A stretch of 64,000 nt of DNA from Paenilisteria riparia FSL S10-1204 (GCF_000525995.1 NZ_AODL01000005.1:1-64000), one strand, 5' to 3'; shown: positions 40,420 through 51,407, counted from the stretch's first letter. The notes: generated by a model not told the origin, from the sequence alone. Made by a program: numbers and translations.

Positions 40420-41294
40420 AGAAGCTAAACAACAAATTGGGCTGGTCTTTTACCAGCCCCTATATTATCTTCACACTAATCTTCTTTCTAATCCCGCTCG
40501 TTTGGGCAATCTGGCTTTCTGTGACGGATTGGAATATGATGAGCCCAGATATTAACTTTGTTGGCTTTGAAAATTTTACAAAAGCATTTGCCAGCCCTGC
40601 GGTGAAGGCATCGTTTTGGGTGACATATAAATTCTTGATTGTATTTGTACCACTGGCGCTTATTTTATCTATGGTTGTGGCGATTTTAGTAAACGGATTG
40701 CCAAGATTTAAAGGCTTGTACTTAGTTGCATTTTTCTTGCCATACTTATCTTCTGGTGTTGTTACGTCGTTAATCGTGAAAGGATTGCTTTCTTACAATA
40801 GTCCGCTGAACATTTTCTTGCGAGATCATTTTGGCTGGAATATTGATTGGTTAGGGACGCCGATGACTTCGCTATTCGTCATTTCATTGATGATTGCTTG
40901 GAAAATGTCAGGGTATTATGCGCTGATCTTGATTTCCGGATTATCGAGCATTAACGAAGAAATTTATGAAGCGGCGGCAATGGATGGCTCTGGACGATTC
41001 CGAACATTCTGGAAAGTGACGGTGCCAATGATGTACCCTGCGCTATTTACAGTCATTGTTTTAGCAGTGGGAGTTAGCTTTGGTATTTTCACCGAGGTGT
41101 ACCAATTAACTGGTGGTGGACCGAACTTTGCGACAAATACGTGGCAAATGGAAATTTATAATCAGGCGTTTGTGAACTTGAAATCCGGTTATGCTTCTGC
41201 GATTTCGTTGATGGCGGCCGTTGTGACATTCGCGTCGATTGGCGTTATTAAAAAAGGACTAGAGAAATGGGGCGAGAGAAATGGTTGGTCGTAA
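40416..41294 (+). CDS. Sugar ABC transporter permease (MalF-like)
   Basis: A protein of 292 residues with six helices, binding-protein-dependent transport family. The coupling loop EAAAMDGSGRFRTFWKVTVPMM (EAA motif) contacts the ATPase. It overlaps the lipoprotein gene by 4 bp and the next permease by 14 bp. Its N-terminus SPYIIFTLIFFLIPLVWAIW is typical of MalF/UgpA-type permeases. Confidence 0.9.
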   Translation: MKKLNNKLGWSFTSPYIIFTLIFFLIPLVWAIWLSVTDWNMMSPDINFVGFENFTKAFASPAVKASFWVTYKFLIVFVPLALILSMVVAILVNGLPRFKGLYLVAFFLPYLSSGVVTSLIVKGLLSYNSPLNIFLRDHFGWNIDWLGTPMTSLFVISLMIAWKMSGYYALILISGLSSINEEIYEAAAMDGSGRFRTFWKVTVPMMYPALFTVIVLAVGVSFGIFTEVYQLTGGGPNFATNTWQMEIYNQAFVNLKSGYASAISLMAAVVTFASIGVIKKGLEKWGERNGWS

Positions 41295-42114
41295 AAGTAA
41301 GTGGGGCATGGCGGTACGTTACACGTTGACAACATTGCTTTTATTAGTAATGATTTATCCGTTTATTTATCTCGTGCTCAATTCATTCGCATCTTGGGAT
41401 CAAGTCGATCGAAAAGTAATTCCGACGCATTTTACGTTGCGGTCTTGGAGTTGGTTGTTCGGTAATGCGACAACGGCGGCACCGGCACCTTGGATTCATG
41501 CGTTTATAAACACGATTATTGTGGCGACGATTGCGACGGGATTGATGCTGTTATTTGCCATCATGGTTGCATATGCATTAGCAAAAATTAATTTTAAAGG
41601 TAAGGCGTTTGTTAATAATGCGATTTTGTTCCAAATGTTTTTCCCAGCGATTATTTTGCTGATACCACAGTTTCTGATGATTACGAACGTTGGCTTATTG
41701 GATACGTATGCGGGGATGATTATTCCAACTATGCTTAGTATGTGGGCGATTTTCATGTATACGAACTTTTTTAAAGCGATTCCAGATACGCTTATTGAGG
41801 CGGCGAAATTGGATGGGGCGGGCGATATGAAGATTTTGTTCCGCATTGTGTTGCCGATGTCGAAATCGATTAGTACGGTTATCTTCTTGTTCTTATTTAC
41901 GGATCGCTGGACAAATCTATTGTGGGATTTAATTGTATCAAAAAGTGATAGTACGGTGACGCTGAACGTGCTGATATCGCAAATGTTTGGACCTTATGCG
42001 ACATTCCCTGGTCCGATGTATGCGGCGTCGGTGGTTCTAACTTTACCGCTCATTATTTTGTTCTTATTCTTCTCGAAAAAATTCCAAGAAGGTATGCAGT
42101 TTACATTGAAGTAA
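41281..42114 (+). CDS. Sugar ABC transporter permease (MalG-like)
   Basis: A protein of 277 residues with six helices and the EAA loop IEAAKLDGAGDMKILFRIVLPMSK. It pairs with the preceding permease. The N-terminus RYTLTTLLLLVMIYPFIYLVLNSF and end KKFQEGMQFTLK are typical of MalG/UgpE-type proteins. Start overlaps the upstream gene. The GH13 gene follows by 13 bp. Confidence 0.9.
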   Translation: MVGRKSKWGMAVRYTLTTLLLLVMIYPFIYLVLNSFASWDQVDRKVIPTHFTLRSWSWLFGNATTAAPAPWIHAFINTIIVATIATGLMLLFAIMVAYALAKINFKGKAFVNNAILFQMFFPAIILLIPQFLMITNVGLLDTYAGMIIPTMLSMWAIFMYTNFFKAIPDTLIEAAKLDGAGDMKILFRIVLPMSKSISTVIFLFLFTDRWTNLLWDLIVSKSDSTVTLNVLISQMFGPYATFPGPMYAASVVLTLPLIILFLFFSKKFQEGMQFTLK

Positions 42115-42127
42115 GGAGTTTAGCAAG

Positions 42128-43660
42128 ATGGGGAAATGGTGGCAAGAGACGGTTTTTTATGAGATTTATATGCCGTCATTTAAGGATGGTAATGGCGACG
42201 GAATCGGTGATTTTAAAGGATTACGTGAGAAAATTCCGTATTTAGCAGAGCTTGGGATAGGCGGTGTTTGGCTAACGCCGTTTTATCCTTCGCCAAAAGT
42301 GGATAATGGGTATGATGTGAGTGATTATTATGCGGTAGATTCGGATTTTGGGACGATGGCGGACTTGGAGGCTTTTATTGCTGAGGCGAATGCGTACGGG
42401 ATTCGAGTCATTGCGGATATGGTTGTGAATCATGTGTCCACAGAACATGCGTGGTTTCAGGAAGCACGTCTCGCGCGGGATAGTCCGAAACGTGATTGGT
42501 TTGTTTGGCAGGATACGCCGAATAATTGGGAATCATTTTTTGGGGGCGCGGCTTGGGAGTGGGATGCGTTGACGGAACAGTATTATTACCACAGTTTTGC
42601 GAAGGAACAGGTCGATTTGAATTGGCGTAACGAGGAAGTGGTGCGCGAGATTTGGAATGTCTTTGATTTTTGGCTGGATAAGGGACTGGACGGGTTTCGG
42701 CTTGATGTGATTAATAATCTGACACTGACTCGGAATTTTCCAGATAATCCGGTGGATGTGAATGGGGAACAAGTGCATATTTTTGATAAGGATCAGCCGG
42801 GAATGGATTTGAAAATGGCGGAAATTGGCGCTTATATTCGCGAACAAGGTGATTATTTTACGGTTGGTGAGATTAGTTCGGATAAGCTTTCGGACATTGA
42901 AAAATATGCAGGAAACGATGGGCTTGATGTGACATTTAACTTTAATTTTGGTAGTGTCACGAGTCGGGACGGGATTGTGGCAGAGCTTTCGCGGATGCAG
43001 GAAGTGTATGCGGATGGCCGAATGCCGACGTTGTTTTTTGGAAGTCATGATATGAGTCGGTCTTGGAATCGTTTGGCGGACGGACGCGAAGAGGTGGCGC
43101 AGATGCTTGCGATGCTTATGTTGACGGCGCATGGTGTTCCGTTTGTGTATTTCGGCGAGGAACTGGGGATGGCGGATTTTGTGCCGGATTCGGTAGATGC
43201 GATGCGAGATGTGCGAGGAATTTATGCATATGATTTAGAATTGGCAGCGGGACGGACAGCTGACGAGGCTTTGAAGGTTGCGCAGGATAAGACTCGAGAC
43301 AAAGCGCGGGCGCCGATGTGGTGGCCGGAAGGATTTTCGCAAGGGGCTACTTGGATTGGCGAGGTACCGCCTGATTTTGAACGGGGGCGCCGGATGTTTG
43401 CGTTTTATCAAGCGTTGATTGCGCTTAGGAAGACTACGGATTTTTGTGAGCACGGTTATCAATCGTTTGATGTGGACGGGACGCTTTTGACGTATGTTCG
43501 CGGTGATTATTTGGTGTGCTTGAACTTTGGGGAGACCCATGAAATGAGGAACCGTTGGGGAGACTTAACGGAAATTTTGGCGAATCAGACAATCGTTTTC
43601 GATGTCAAAACAGTGAAGTTGCCGGAAAATGCGGCAGTAATTTTTAAGGTGGGTAAATAA
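42128..43660 (+). CDS. GH13 alpha-glucosidase (oligo-1,6-glucosidase-like), cytoplasmic
   Basis: A protein of 510 residues without signal peptide. GH13 (beta/alpha)8 barrel: FYEIYMPSFKDGNGDGIGD, DMVVNHVS, nucleophile Asp193 in GFRLDVINN, acid/base Glu248 in TVGEIS and Asp308 in GSHDMSR. The calcium-like DGNGDGIGD loop is kept. The last motif is SHD rather than the common NHD. It would release alpha-linked glucose from imported oligosaccharides. It matches the family of lmo0862 by order and is followed, with a 1 bp overlap, by a DUF1861 gene. Confidence 0.88.
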   Translation: MGKWWQETVFYEIYMPSFKDGNGDGIGDFKGLREKIPYLAELGIGGVWLTPFYPSPKVDNGYDVSDYYAVDSDFGTMADLEAFIAEANAYGIRVIADMVVNHVSTEHAWFQEARLARDSPKRDWFVWQDTPNNWESFFGGAAWEWDALTEQYYYHSFAKEQVDLNWRNEEVVREIWNVFDFWLDKGLDGFRLDVINNLTLTRNFPDNPVDVNGEQVHIFDKDQPGMDLKMAEIGAYIREQGDYFTVGEISSDKLSDIEKYAGNDGLDVTFNFNFGSVTSRDGIVAELSRMQEVYADGRMPTLFFGSHDMSRSWNRLADGREEVAQMLAMLMLTAHGVPFVYFGEELGMADFVPDSVDAMRDVRGIYAYDLELAAGRTADEALKVAQDKTRDKARAPMWWPEGFSQGATWIGEVPPDFERGRRMFAFYQALIALRKTTDFCEHGYQSFDVDGTLLTYVRGDYLVCLNFGETHEMRNRWGDLTEILANQTIVFDVKTVKLPENAAVIFKVGK

Positions 43661-44583
43661 TGAAAGAAATTGTGAAGTTATTGAAGGAATATAGGGAAAA
43701 AAATGAGGCTATGGCTGTAGAAAGACTGCGTTTTATTGGATGTTCTGATTTGGATGTGTATAACATTACGGCGCCGTTTAATGTGAACGGAATGGAAGTC
43801 ATTGCAGGGCGTATCGAAGCACGAGATAGCGAAATGGCACACATTGGCTTTTTTGAAAAACAGAATGATGCATGGGTTCTGTTGGAAAATACGACTGAAC
43901 TCGCCTTGCAAGATCCATTTGTGACAAAGATTGACAATGCGTGGATTATCGGTGGCGTGGAAGTGTTCCCCAGCGCAGAAAATCCAGCGAAATTGGCGTG
44001 GCGAACATGCTTATATCGTGGAATGTCGCTTAATGACCTCACTTTAGTTTTTCGAGGGCCAGTTGGGATGAAAGACTTGCGTTTAAAACAGTTAGCAAAT
44101 GGTGAAATCGCAGTGTTTACAAGATCTCAAGGTAAAAAAGGCGGACGCGGCAAAATTGGTTTTTGTCTTGTGAAAAATTTGGCAGAGCTAACAGTCGCGT
44201 GTGTGGAGGAAGCACCTCTTCTGGCACCTCATTTTGCAGACGAAGAGTGGGGTGGCGCTAATGAAATTCATCTATTAAAAAATGGTCAGCTTGGCGTCTT
44301 AGGTCATATTGCTAATTTTGATAGTACTGGGAATCGGCATTATTATGCGGCGGTTTGCGTCATTGATCCTGCGACAAGTGAGATTGTGGTGCCGATGACA
44401 ATCATTTCGGAACGTGCGGACTTTTTGGAAGGTCCTGCAAAGCGACCAGATTTAGTGGATGTCGTTTTTAGTGGTGGTCTAATTCGAAAACCTAATGGTA
44501 CAGCTGATTTGTATGCAGGAATAAGTGATGCGGATGCGCAAAAGCGTGTGATTCGCGATCCATTTATGAAATTTGAAGGATAG
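43660..44583 (+). CDS. DUF1861 (MTP-1 family) protein, predicted five-bladed propeller
   Basis: A protein of 307 residues. Recognised by DLDVYNITAPFNVNGMEVIAGRIEARDSE and WGGANEIHLLKNGQLGVLGHIANFD, the DUF1861 pattern related to the GH43/GH130 propeller group. Biochemical function is unknown to me. It sits between GH13 and GH130 genes with a 1 bp overlap, so it probably acts on the same oligosaccharide in the cytoplasm, perhaps as a hydrolase or phosphorylase. Confidence 0.75.
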   Translation: MKEIVKLLKEYREKNEAMAVERLRFIGCSDLDVYNITAPFNVNGMEVIAGRIEARDSEMAHIGFFEKQNDAWVLLENTTELALQDPFVTKIDNAWIIGGVEVFPSAENPAKLAWRTCLYRGMSLNDLTLVFRGPVGMKDLRLKQLANGEIAVFTRSQGKKGGRGKIGFCLVKNLAELTVACVEEAPLLAPHFADEEWGGANEIHLLKNGQLGVLGHIANFDSTGNRHYYAAVCVIDPATSEIVVPMTIISERADFLEGPAKRPDLVDVVFSGGLIRKPNGTADLYAGISDADAQKRVIRDPFMKFEG

Positions 44584-44595
44584 GGAGATAGGAAA

Positions 44596-45666
44596 ATGTT
44601 AAATGTGTATCGTTATGAGGAAAATCCATTAATTACACCGGCTGATGTGGTACCGCATCGTCCAGATTTTGAGGTGATAGGTGCTTTTAATGCAGGCGTG
44701 GCGAAATATAAAGAGGAGACGTTGCTACTTTTGCGTGTGGCGGAAAAGCCAGTCAGTGAGGATCCGAACATTGTGAAAGCGCCTGTTTTCAATATGGAGA
44801 CGAAAGAATTAGATATTTTAGAGTTTCGTTTGGATGATCCGATGTATGATTTCGAAGATCCAAGAATGATTCGGAAAAAGGATAAATTGGAAGGATTCGC
44901 TTATTTGACATCGCTTTCGTATATTCGAATTGCGCGAAGCAAGGATGGACATCATTTCACAATGGATGAAAAGCCGTTTTTGTATCCGTTTAACGAGTAT
45001 CAGACATTTGGAATTGAAGACGCGCGCGTGACGCAAATTGGAGATGTGTACTATGTGAATTTTAGTGCCGTTTCTGAGATGGGTGTCACTGATGCGATGA
45101 TTTCGACGACGGATTTTGTGAACTATAAGTATGAGGGAAATATTTTTGCACCGGAGAATAAAGATGTTTTGATTTTTCCAGAGAAGGTGAACGGGAAGTA
45201 TTATGCATTGCACCGTCCGAGCTTGAAAAGTATTGGGAACTTAGATATTTGGATTGCATCTTCGCCTGATTTACATAGCTGGGGCGATCATCGCCATTTG
45301 CTAGGCATTCGTGAAGGTGCTTGGGATAGCGGGCGTATTGGTGGTGGTGCTGTGCCAATTAAGACAGAAAAAGGTTGGTTGGAGTTATACCACGGCGCAA
45401 CGAAAGATCATCGTTATTGTATGGGTGCGGTTTTGCTAGATTTGAATGATCCAATGAAAGTGCTGGCAAGAACGGCAACACCGATTTTAGAACCAGAGGC
45501 AGATTATGAGAAAAATGGCTTCTTCGGTGATGTTGTATTTGGTTGTGGCACAATCGTGGAAGGTGATGTGATTAAAATGTATTACGGGGTTGCGGATACG
45601 TCGATGGCTTGTTGCGAGCTTAGTATGACGGAAATTTTGCAACAATTAGAGGATGAAAGCCGATGA
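44596..45666 (+). CDS. GH130 family beta-mannoside phosphorylase-like protein
   Basis: A protein of 356 residues with the GH130 five-bladed propeller: RYEENPLITPADV, AFNAGVAKYKEETLLLLRV, the catalytic Asp in FGIEDARVTQIGD, YYALHRPS and GWLELYHGAT. GH130 enzymes split beta-mannosides with phosphate, giving mannose-1-phosphate, though some are hydrolases; the subgroup is not decided here. The phosphohexomutase encoded next would convert the sugar-1-phosphate to its 6-phosphate, which supports phosphorolysis. Confidence 0.85.
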   Translation: MLNVYRYEENPLITPADVVPHRPDFEVIGAFNAGVAKYKEETLLLLRVAEKPVSEDPNIVKAPVFNMETKELDILEFRLDDPMYDFEDPRMIRKKDKLEGFAYLTSLSYIRIARSKDGHHFTMDEKPFLYPFNEYQTFGIEDARVTQIGDVYYVNFSAVSEMGVTDAMISTTDFVNYKYEGNIFAPENKDVLIFPEKVNGKYYALHRPSLKSIGNLDIWIASSPDLHSWGDHRHLLGIREGAWDSGRIGGGAVPIKTEKGWLELYHGATKDHRYCMGAVLLDLNDPMKVLARTATPILEPEADYEKNGFFGDVVFGCGTIVEGDVIKMYYGVADTSMACCELSMTEILQQLEDESR

Positions 45667-47330
45667 CTTGGCAGGAAAATTGGCAAAAATGGAGCGTAGC
45701 GTCGGCAGATGATACGGCGCTTCGGGAGGAAATGACGGAATTATCAAACGACGAATTAAGACGCGAAAATTTTTATCGCTATTTGGAATTTGGGACTGGG
45801 GGTATGCGTGGTGAGCTAGGTTGCGGGACGAATCGGATGAATAAATACATGATTCGTTGGGTGACAAGTGGTGTGGCAGCATATATTTTAGAACAGGGGC
45901 GTCAAAAAGAAGGCGTAGCTATTGCCTATGATTCGCGTCATTTTTCGGCGGAATTTGCGCTTGAAGCAGCGAAAACACTTGGTGCTGCGGGGATTAAGGT
46001 TTATTTATCAGATACACTGCGACCAACGCCAGAGCTATCGTTTATCGTACGGAAATGGCAAGCGGCAACGGGAATTGTGATTACAGCAAGTCATAACCCT
46101 GCGGAATATAATGGTTTCAAAGTATACGGTGCGGACGGTTGCCAAATAACACTAGATGTTGCGGCCAAAATCACGAACTACTTGGAAATGGTGACGGATT
46201 TATTTGCAATTCCAGTTGGAGAGGAGCAGACACTAGTCCAAAACGGCTTACTTGAATACATTGGAACAGAAGCGGATACAGCCTATTTGGAACAAGTGCA
46301 AACAGTGACGCAAAATAAGGCATTGACGCAACAAAACGGTGACGAACTGCAAATTGTCTACACACCACTTCACGGGACGGGTGAACGTCTTGTTTTAGGA
46401 AGTTTGAAGCAAGCAGGTTTTACAAATGTACATGTTGTGGCGGAGCAAGCTATTCCAGACGGTGCTTTTCCAACGGTAGCCTCGCCAAATCCCGAAGATC
46501 ATGAAGCATTCGAAATGGCAATAAAAGCAAGTAATGGTGCGGATATTTTGATGGCAACAGATCCTGACGCAGACCGAATTGGTGTCGCTGTGAAAAACGA
46601 AAACGGTGAATATCAAGTTTTAACAGGAAATCAATTAGGCGCCTTGCTACTTCATTATTTAGTGACCCAACCAGAAATTCCACTAAATAGTGCGCTCATA
46701 AAAACAATCGTAACAAGCGATTTAGGTGAGAAAATAGCCACGAAATATGGTGTGAAAACTTACAACACATTGACTGGTTTCAAATTCATTGGTGAAAAAA
46801 TTGCAGAGTTGGAAAAAATGCAAGCTGGCCATTTTTTATTTGGCTATGAAGAAAGTTATGGATATCTTGTCAAACCTTTCGTCCGCGATAAAGATGCGAT
46901 TCAAGCCGCGCTTTTAACAGCAGAAGTAGCACTAGCGTTGAAAAAACAGGGCAAGACACTATACGAAGGCTTGCAAGAAATCTACGAAACATTCGGCTAT
47001 TTCGCGGAATCACTCCACACCATCACCGCAAAAGGCGAACAAGGCGTGGTGCGAATCCAAGAAATGATGCAACAAATGCGACTGGCAGAATGTGTTCATC
47101 CCGAAGTTGTGCGAAAAGAAGACTACAAAACGGGAGAAGGCATCGAATTAGTCTTACCAAAATCAGACGTTTTAAAATTCTACTTAGCAGACGGCTCATG
47201 GTTTTGCATCCGTCCATCTGGCACCGAACCAAAATGCAAAATCTATTTTAGTTGCATAGGCGAAACAAATACAGCAGCCATCGCAAAACGAAAGGCATTA
47301 GAAGAACATATTTTAGCCCAGCTAAACTAA
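45663..47330 (+). CDS. Phosphoglucomutase/phosphomannomutase
   Basis: A protein of 555 residues of the alpha-D-phosphohexomutase family (PgcA-like, long form). Phosphoserine loop VITASHNPAEYNGFKVY, metal loop ATDPDADRIGV, sugar-binding loop FLFGYEESYGYLV and phosphate loop IRPSGTEPKCKIYF. It interconverts hexose-1- and hexose-6-phosphate, linking the GH130 product to glycolysis. It overlaps the GH130 gene by 4 bp and ends the operon. Corresponds to lmo0865 in order. Confidence 0.92.
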   Translation: MTWQENWQKWSVASADDTALREEMTELSNDELRRENFYRYLEFGTGGMRGELGCGTNRMNKYMIRWVTSGVAAYILEQGRQKEGVAIAYDSRHFSAEFALEAAKTLGAAGIKVYLSDTLRPTPELSFIVRKWQAATGIVITASHNPAEYNGFKVYGADGCQITLDVAAKITNYLEMVTDLFAIPVGEEQTLVQNGLLEYIGTEADTAYLEQVQTVTQNKALTQQNGDELQIVYTPLHGTGERLVLGSLKQAGFTNVHVVAEQAIPDGAFPTVASPNPEDHEAFEMAIKASNGADILMATDPDADRIGVAVKNENGEYQVLTGNQLGALLLHYLVTQPEIPLNSALIKTIVTSDLGEKIATKYGVKTYNTLTGFKFIGEKIAELEKMQAGHFLFGYEESYGYLVKPFVRDKDAIQAALLTAEVALALKKQGKTLYEGLQEIYETFGYFAESLHTITAKGEQGVVRIQEMMQQMRLAECVHPEVVRKEDYKTGEGIELVLPKSDVLKFYLADGSWFCIRPSGTEPKCKIYFSCIGETNTAAIAKRKALEEHILAQLN

Positions 47331-47334
47331 AAAA

Positions 47335-47366
47335 ACGCCATCAAAGCATTACAGCTCTGGTGGCGT
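47335..47366. terminator. Terminator between the mutase gene and rqcH
   Basis: ACGCCA (47335-47340) with TGGCGT (47361-47366), with inner CA/TG and AGC/GCT pairs; A runs before and T-rich sequence after. Converging genes share it. Confidence 0.72.
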
Positions 47367-47370
47367 ATTT

Positions 47371-49071
47371 CTAATTTCTTAATTTTTTTACGGTCGCTTC
47401 ATCCGGCGTCACAAAATACGTCGTCTGATTATCATACGTCACATAACCAGGTTTGGAACCGCTCGGTTTTTTCACATGCTTGATGAGCGTCGCATCCACT
47501 GGAACCGAACCAGACAATCGCGCTTTCGAATAAAACGCTGCAATCATCGCCGCCTCCAAAATCGAAGCCTCATCTGGATTCGCGTCTTGAATCACCACAT
47601 GCGACCCAGGCAAGTCTTTTACATGGAACCAAAGATCCGAATTTCGCGCGAACTTATTCGTCAAATAATCATTTTGCTTATTATTTTTACCAACTAGAAT
47701 TGGCAATCCAGTGCTTGATATATATTTCTCCAATGTCGGATTTTGATTCGGTTTTCGGCTTCCTTTTTTCTGTTTATACTTGATGTATCCTTGTTCGGCA
47801 AGCTCCACACGAATTTCCTCAACATCCTCCGGTGAGGCATCTTCCAATTGCTGTTGCACCGTTTCCAAATAACCCATTTCCTCTTTTGTCAATCGCATTT
47901 GCTCTTCCACAAAACGAACCGCTTTCTTCAACTTCTGATATTTATTAAACAAAAACTGCGCGTTCTGAGCAGGGGACTTACGAATATCAAGCGGAATCGT
48001 TACCATTCCCATATCCTCATCGTAAAAATTCTGCACCGCAATCTCCGTCATACCACGCGAAACGAGATGCAAATTCGCTGTTAGCAGCTCGCCAAAAATG
48101 CGAAACTCGTCGGCGCGCTCCGTATCGACAAGCGTCTGCTCCAACTTCTCCATTTTCAAACGATCTCGGTCCAATTCATTGGCTAGCAACCGTTCCAAAT
48201 CATGCGCAATCTGATGCACACGATCCCGCGTCGCCTTTCCACTATAAAACCGGTCAAGCAAAGCGCTAAGCGAAGGCAACTCTGTCGTTATTTCCGTATT
48301 TGTCAATCGCATAAAATAGAAATCTTCCTTCGCATTTTTCACAAAAAGGTTCGGTACGGCAGGTTTCGCACAATCCGCCATCACACTAAAAAACGCTTTT
48401 GGTAATGTGTCGCGATTTACCATACCAGCTCGCGCCATCACTTCATTCGCTAATAATGGGCTAAAACCGGCCACAGCGCCAACGACTTGCTTCGACATCT
48501 TACCAGCATTAAAATCTAATTTCGCTAGCAACGCATCTTCTGTTACCGTCCACGGGTCTAGTTTCTCCGAAGAAGGCGGTACAACATAAGGCGCACCAGG
48601 TAACAGCGTCCGGTAACTGTTAAAAGCAGGCGACACGTGCTTAATACAATCCACAATCGTCTCTTTCTCACGATCTACCAACACGACATTACTGTGCCGT
48701 CCCATAATTTCCACATACAAATCACAAAAACGCGTCTCACCAATCTCGTCTTTCCCGCGAATCCCAAAAATCAAAATCCGGTCATTTTTGACTTGGCGAA
48801 TCGATTCAATAATCGCACCTTCCATGTACTTACGTAATAACATACAAAACATTGGTGGTTGCGCAGGATTTTCCATCGTTTCTTTTGTAAGCTGAATGCG
48901 CGCATAACTCGGATGAGCCGAAATCAAAATCCGCTGATTCTCTCGATTTTTACGAACATGCAATACTAATTCATGCGCAAACGGCTGATGAATTTTCATA
49001 ATCCGTCCCGTCTCACATTGCTCTGTTAATTCTTCTGTCATTGCTCTTAAAAACATTGTATCAAATGCCAT
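47371..49071 (-). CDS. rqcH: RqcH / NFACT family protein (fibronectin-binding protein FbpA homologue)
   Basis: A protein of 566 residues. NFACT-N domain with MAFDTMFLRAMTEEL, a long coiled-coil (about residues 280-430, e.g. QTLVDTERADEFRIFG), and NFACT-R with NDYLTNKFARNSDLWFHVKDLPGSHVVI. In Bacillus RqcH recruits tRNA-Ala to stalled 50S subunits to add alanine tails; in Listeria the homologue lmo1829 is called FbpA and also linked to fibronectin. No signal peptide is seen. It lies convergent to the sugar operon. Confidence 0.92.
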   Translation of the reverse strand: MAFDTMFLRAMTEELTEQCETGRIMKIHQPFAHELVLHVRKNRENQRILISAHPSYARIQLTKETMENPAQPPMFCMLLRKYMEGAIIESIRQVKNDRILIFGIRGKDEIGETRFCDLYVEIMGRHSNVVLVDREKETIVDCIKHVSPAFNSYRTLLPGAPYVVPPSSEKLDPWTVTEDALLAKLDFNAGKMSKQVVGAVAGFSPLLANEVMARAGMVNRDTLPKAFFSVMADCAKPAVPNLFVKNAKEDFYFMRLTNTEITTELPSLSALLDRFYSGKATRDRVHQIAHDLERLLANELDRDRLKMEKLEQTLVDTERADEFRIFGELLTANLHLVSRGMTEIAVQNFYDEDMGMVTIPLDIRKSPAQNAQFLFNKYQKLKKAVRFVEEQMRLTKEEMGYLETVQQQLEDASPEDVEEIRVELAEQGYIKYKQKKGSRKPNQNPTLEKYISSTGLPILVGKNNKQNDYLTNKFARNSDLWFHVKDLPGSHVVIQDANPDEASILEAAMIAAFYSKARLSGSVPVDATLIKHVKKPSGSKPGYVTYDNQTTYFVTPDEATVKKLRN

Positions 49072-49100
49072 TTACTTGTTTCAGTCCTTTAAAAAATAGT

Positions 49101-49530
49101 TTACTCTTGGCTACTCACAGAAAGATTGCCGTGCGAATACGTAATAGCTATATTCATCGTGCCATCTTTTTTAATACTTTCAAAACTAATATATAACGTG
49201 CTGTTTAGCGTAGAATCGATATCAGGTAAATCCACATTGCTCGCATGTTTCTTTCCATTCTTATCCACATAGCTGATGGTTAATCCACCAGGCTTCAAGT
49301 TCACTGGCTTTTTGTTGATTTCTTTAGACTCCCCATTTGCAATCGCAGGAATTGTTGCAAGCGTTGTCCCAGCATTGCTCACCGTAATCTCCGAAGACTT
49401 ATCCCCGCTATAATTATCGACCGAAATCATGAAGTCCTCTGTTGGCGTTGACACGACAAATCGCAACAAGAAAGCCAAACGCAAAAATAGCCACAAAAGC
49501 GATCCCAAAAATCATTCCATTTCGCTTCAT
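49101..49530 (-). CDS. Small membrane-anchored or secreted protein of unknown family, one apparent frameshift
   Basis: About 142 residues in two frames. The ATG at 49530 has AGAGGAGA upstream and encodes MKRNGMIFGIAFVAIFAFGF, a signal or anchor helix; the second frame continues VSTPTEDFMISVDNYSGD and a beta-rich domain ending SHGNLSVSSQE. Removing one base from the TTT at 49458-49460 (AAA on plus) joins them as VAIVVSTPTEDF. No known domain was recognised. It is divergent from yicC with its own extended -10 promoter. Confidence 0.65.
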
Positions 49531-49557
49531 ATACTAAATTCTCCTCTTTTTTCTTTC

Positions 49558-49566
49558 ATTGTACCA
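49558..49566 (-). promoter_or_regulatory. Extended -10 promoter for the small anchored protein
   Basis: On the minus strand TGGTACAAT reads as an extended -10 (TG-n-TACAAT), about 28 bp before the start codon. No matching -35 seen. Confidence 0.5.
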
Positions 49567-49624
49567 CAAGAAGTATAAAACTTGCGCTATATTCCTCATT
49601 TTAGCTGTATTCTTTGCGACTTTT

Positions 49625-49633
49625 TGATATAAT
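49625..49633 (+). promoter_or_regulatory. Extended -10 promoter for yicC-gmk-rpoZ
   Basis: TGATATAAT is a perfect extended -10, 36 bp upstream of the yicC ATG. Confidence 0.65.
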
Positions 49634-49669
49634 GGAAAAGTGAAATTGTAATGCGAGAGGCTGGTTGAG

Positions 49670-51206
<1,537 letters not shown>

Positions 51207-51407
51207 ATGTTATATCCATCTATTGATAATCTGTTGTTAGTTATTGATTCAAAATACTCATTAGTAACGGTAGCCGCTCGTCGTGCTCGCCAAATGCAAA
51301 AAGACCACGATCCAGGCACGCTAGAAGACTTCCAATCACATAAAGAAGTTGGGAAAGCCTTAGAAGAGATCTACGCTGGTAACTTAGTAATGGGGAAAGA
51401 TAAATAA
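51207..51407 (+). CDS. rpoZ: RNA polymerase omega subunit RpoZ
   Basis: A protein of 66 residues, an assembly factor of RNA polymerase. Signature [20 protein letters not shown] and AARRARQMQ, with [11 protein letters not shown]. The ATG follows the gmk stop without a gap; the ribosome site GAGGAG is inside gmk. Usually coaBC follows in Listeria; here a 9.5 kb accessory block separates them. Confidence 0.95.
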   Translation: MLYPSIDNLLLVIDSKYSLVTVAARRARQMQKDHDPGTLEDFQSHKEVGKALEEIYAGNLVMGKDK

